From Botryococcus braunii (Eukaryota; Chlorophyta; Trebouxiophyceae): DNA of 17,500 nucleotides. The notes below the pieces were generated by a model. It saw nothing but the letters and a program-made list of their open reading frames with translations, made no database searches and had not been told where the DNA came from. Shown here one piece after another: positions 16,931-17,500 of this stretch; position 1 is the stretch's first letter, and each line of letters begins with the position of its first letter. The position numbers and the translations under genes are program-made. The stretch covers positions 95,001-112,500 of the forward strand of contig MVGU01000843.1 in the NCBI GenBank assembly GCA_002005505.1, written 5' to 3'.

Positions 16931-17500
16931 ATAAAAAATCCACGACTATTCAACTGACAAAGGGGTCCCCATGTGGAGGCAGGCCCAGAAGGCCGCCAAG
17001 ACCTTGGGCACCAGACAACAGTACCGAACAAAACATTCGCATGTAATTGTTTCCACCGACATGTTTCCTAAAAGCCCTCGAACCAATATTGGCGCATTGT
17101 AGATTAGTGGTCATGGATAGACCTATTCAGGGTGTGTTCCCAGATGGCCACGACCACGCTGTCACTGCAAAATTCATGTTTGCCCTGTCCGCCTGCCCGC
17201 GATTGTGTACATGTCTCGTGCTTCAAAAATTTTAAAGACAAATAAAACTAATCTCGTTGGCCTTGAGATGCAATATCTGTACCTTCTTCGTAATTCAAGC
17301 TTAGACCCACGTACCACACATCTGCATGCACAGGACACTGCTGGCCATGGCAGAGATGGGGCCAATGACTTGTAGATGTAGATGTAGGATGTAGGAAAGG
17401 TAATGCCACGTGGAGGGAACCGGTTGTAAACACCAGACCCGTGCTCGTCTCAGCCTAAGTCCATATGAGAGATGCCTTTGCTGCCTCGTGGCCGCATCTC
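16931..17500. other. No gene recognised
   Basis: Short open frames on both strands show no recognisable domain. Only a small GTAGAT/GTAGGA microrepeat at about 17372-17395 stands out. Confidence 0.6.

Noticed and set aside
16062..16943. A 293-codon minus-strand protein
   Set aside because: Most of it is translated minisatellite (SNQSRHCLSNQ-type and SPALK-type); only the stretch at about 16485-16645 looks like real protein.

Overview
This is a eukaryotic, repeat-rich accessory region. There are no operons, bacterial ribosome binding sites or long uninterrupted genes. The window has long (TG/CA)n microsatellites, A37 and A45 runs, several minisatellites, LTR retroelements with exact 5-bp target-site duplications, and short open stretches bounded by splice-like AG/GT. 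The recognisable host-type protein pieces are MORN repeats and Sfi1-like, W-rich centrin-binding repeats. Both are typical of flagellated protists and algae, so a unicellular, possibly green-lineage eukaryote is my guess. That assignment is inference.

Layout. 1-1355: diverged tandem duplication (period about 366 bp) with no convincing gene. 1439-1529: 39-bp-arm hairpin. 1625-3955: the most interesting object, two nested miniature LTR retrotransposons. The outer element lies on the minus strand, with 152-bp LTRs at 1630-1781 and 3799-3950 and target duplication AAGGG. The inner element lies on the plus strand, with LTRs at 1915-2202 and 3469-3755 and target duplication CCCCA. The inner element also carries an inverted extra LTR with its polypurine tract, so most of it is a 636-bp-arm inverted repeat around a 260-bp spacer holding A45. 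The outer LTR contains tRNA-like box A/box B sequence. A related solo LTR lies at 11808-12112, target duplication GGCCC.

4015-5810: decayed MORN-repeat sequence, first as a large inverted duplication (arms about 4015-4500 and 4520-5220), then as a separate frameshifted C-terminal part. 5914-6295: two long dinucleotide repeats. 6431-7190 (minus): broken Ty3/gypsy reverse transcriptase-RNase H remnant. 7200-7491: first copy of a dispersed 252-bp repeat ending in A37; the second copy is at 13720-13972. 8326-9438: three tandem arrays. 9632-10614: weak minus-strand exon-like pieces around a CA repeat. 10684-11690: array of 215-240-bp units. 12758-13138: two weak plus-strand exon candidates. 14460-14735: compound microsatellite. 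14900-16640 (minus): three stretches with Sfi1-like repeats, probably exons of one gene. 15994-16193 and 16677-16930: 25-bp and 24-bp minisatellites inside or beside that gene. 16931-17500: nothing recognised.

No pathway can be assembled from these genes. The transposable elements are non-autonomous or dead and would need enzymes supplied from elsewhere. The Sfi1-like gene is the only candidate host gene that may still be functional.
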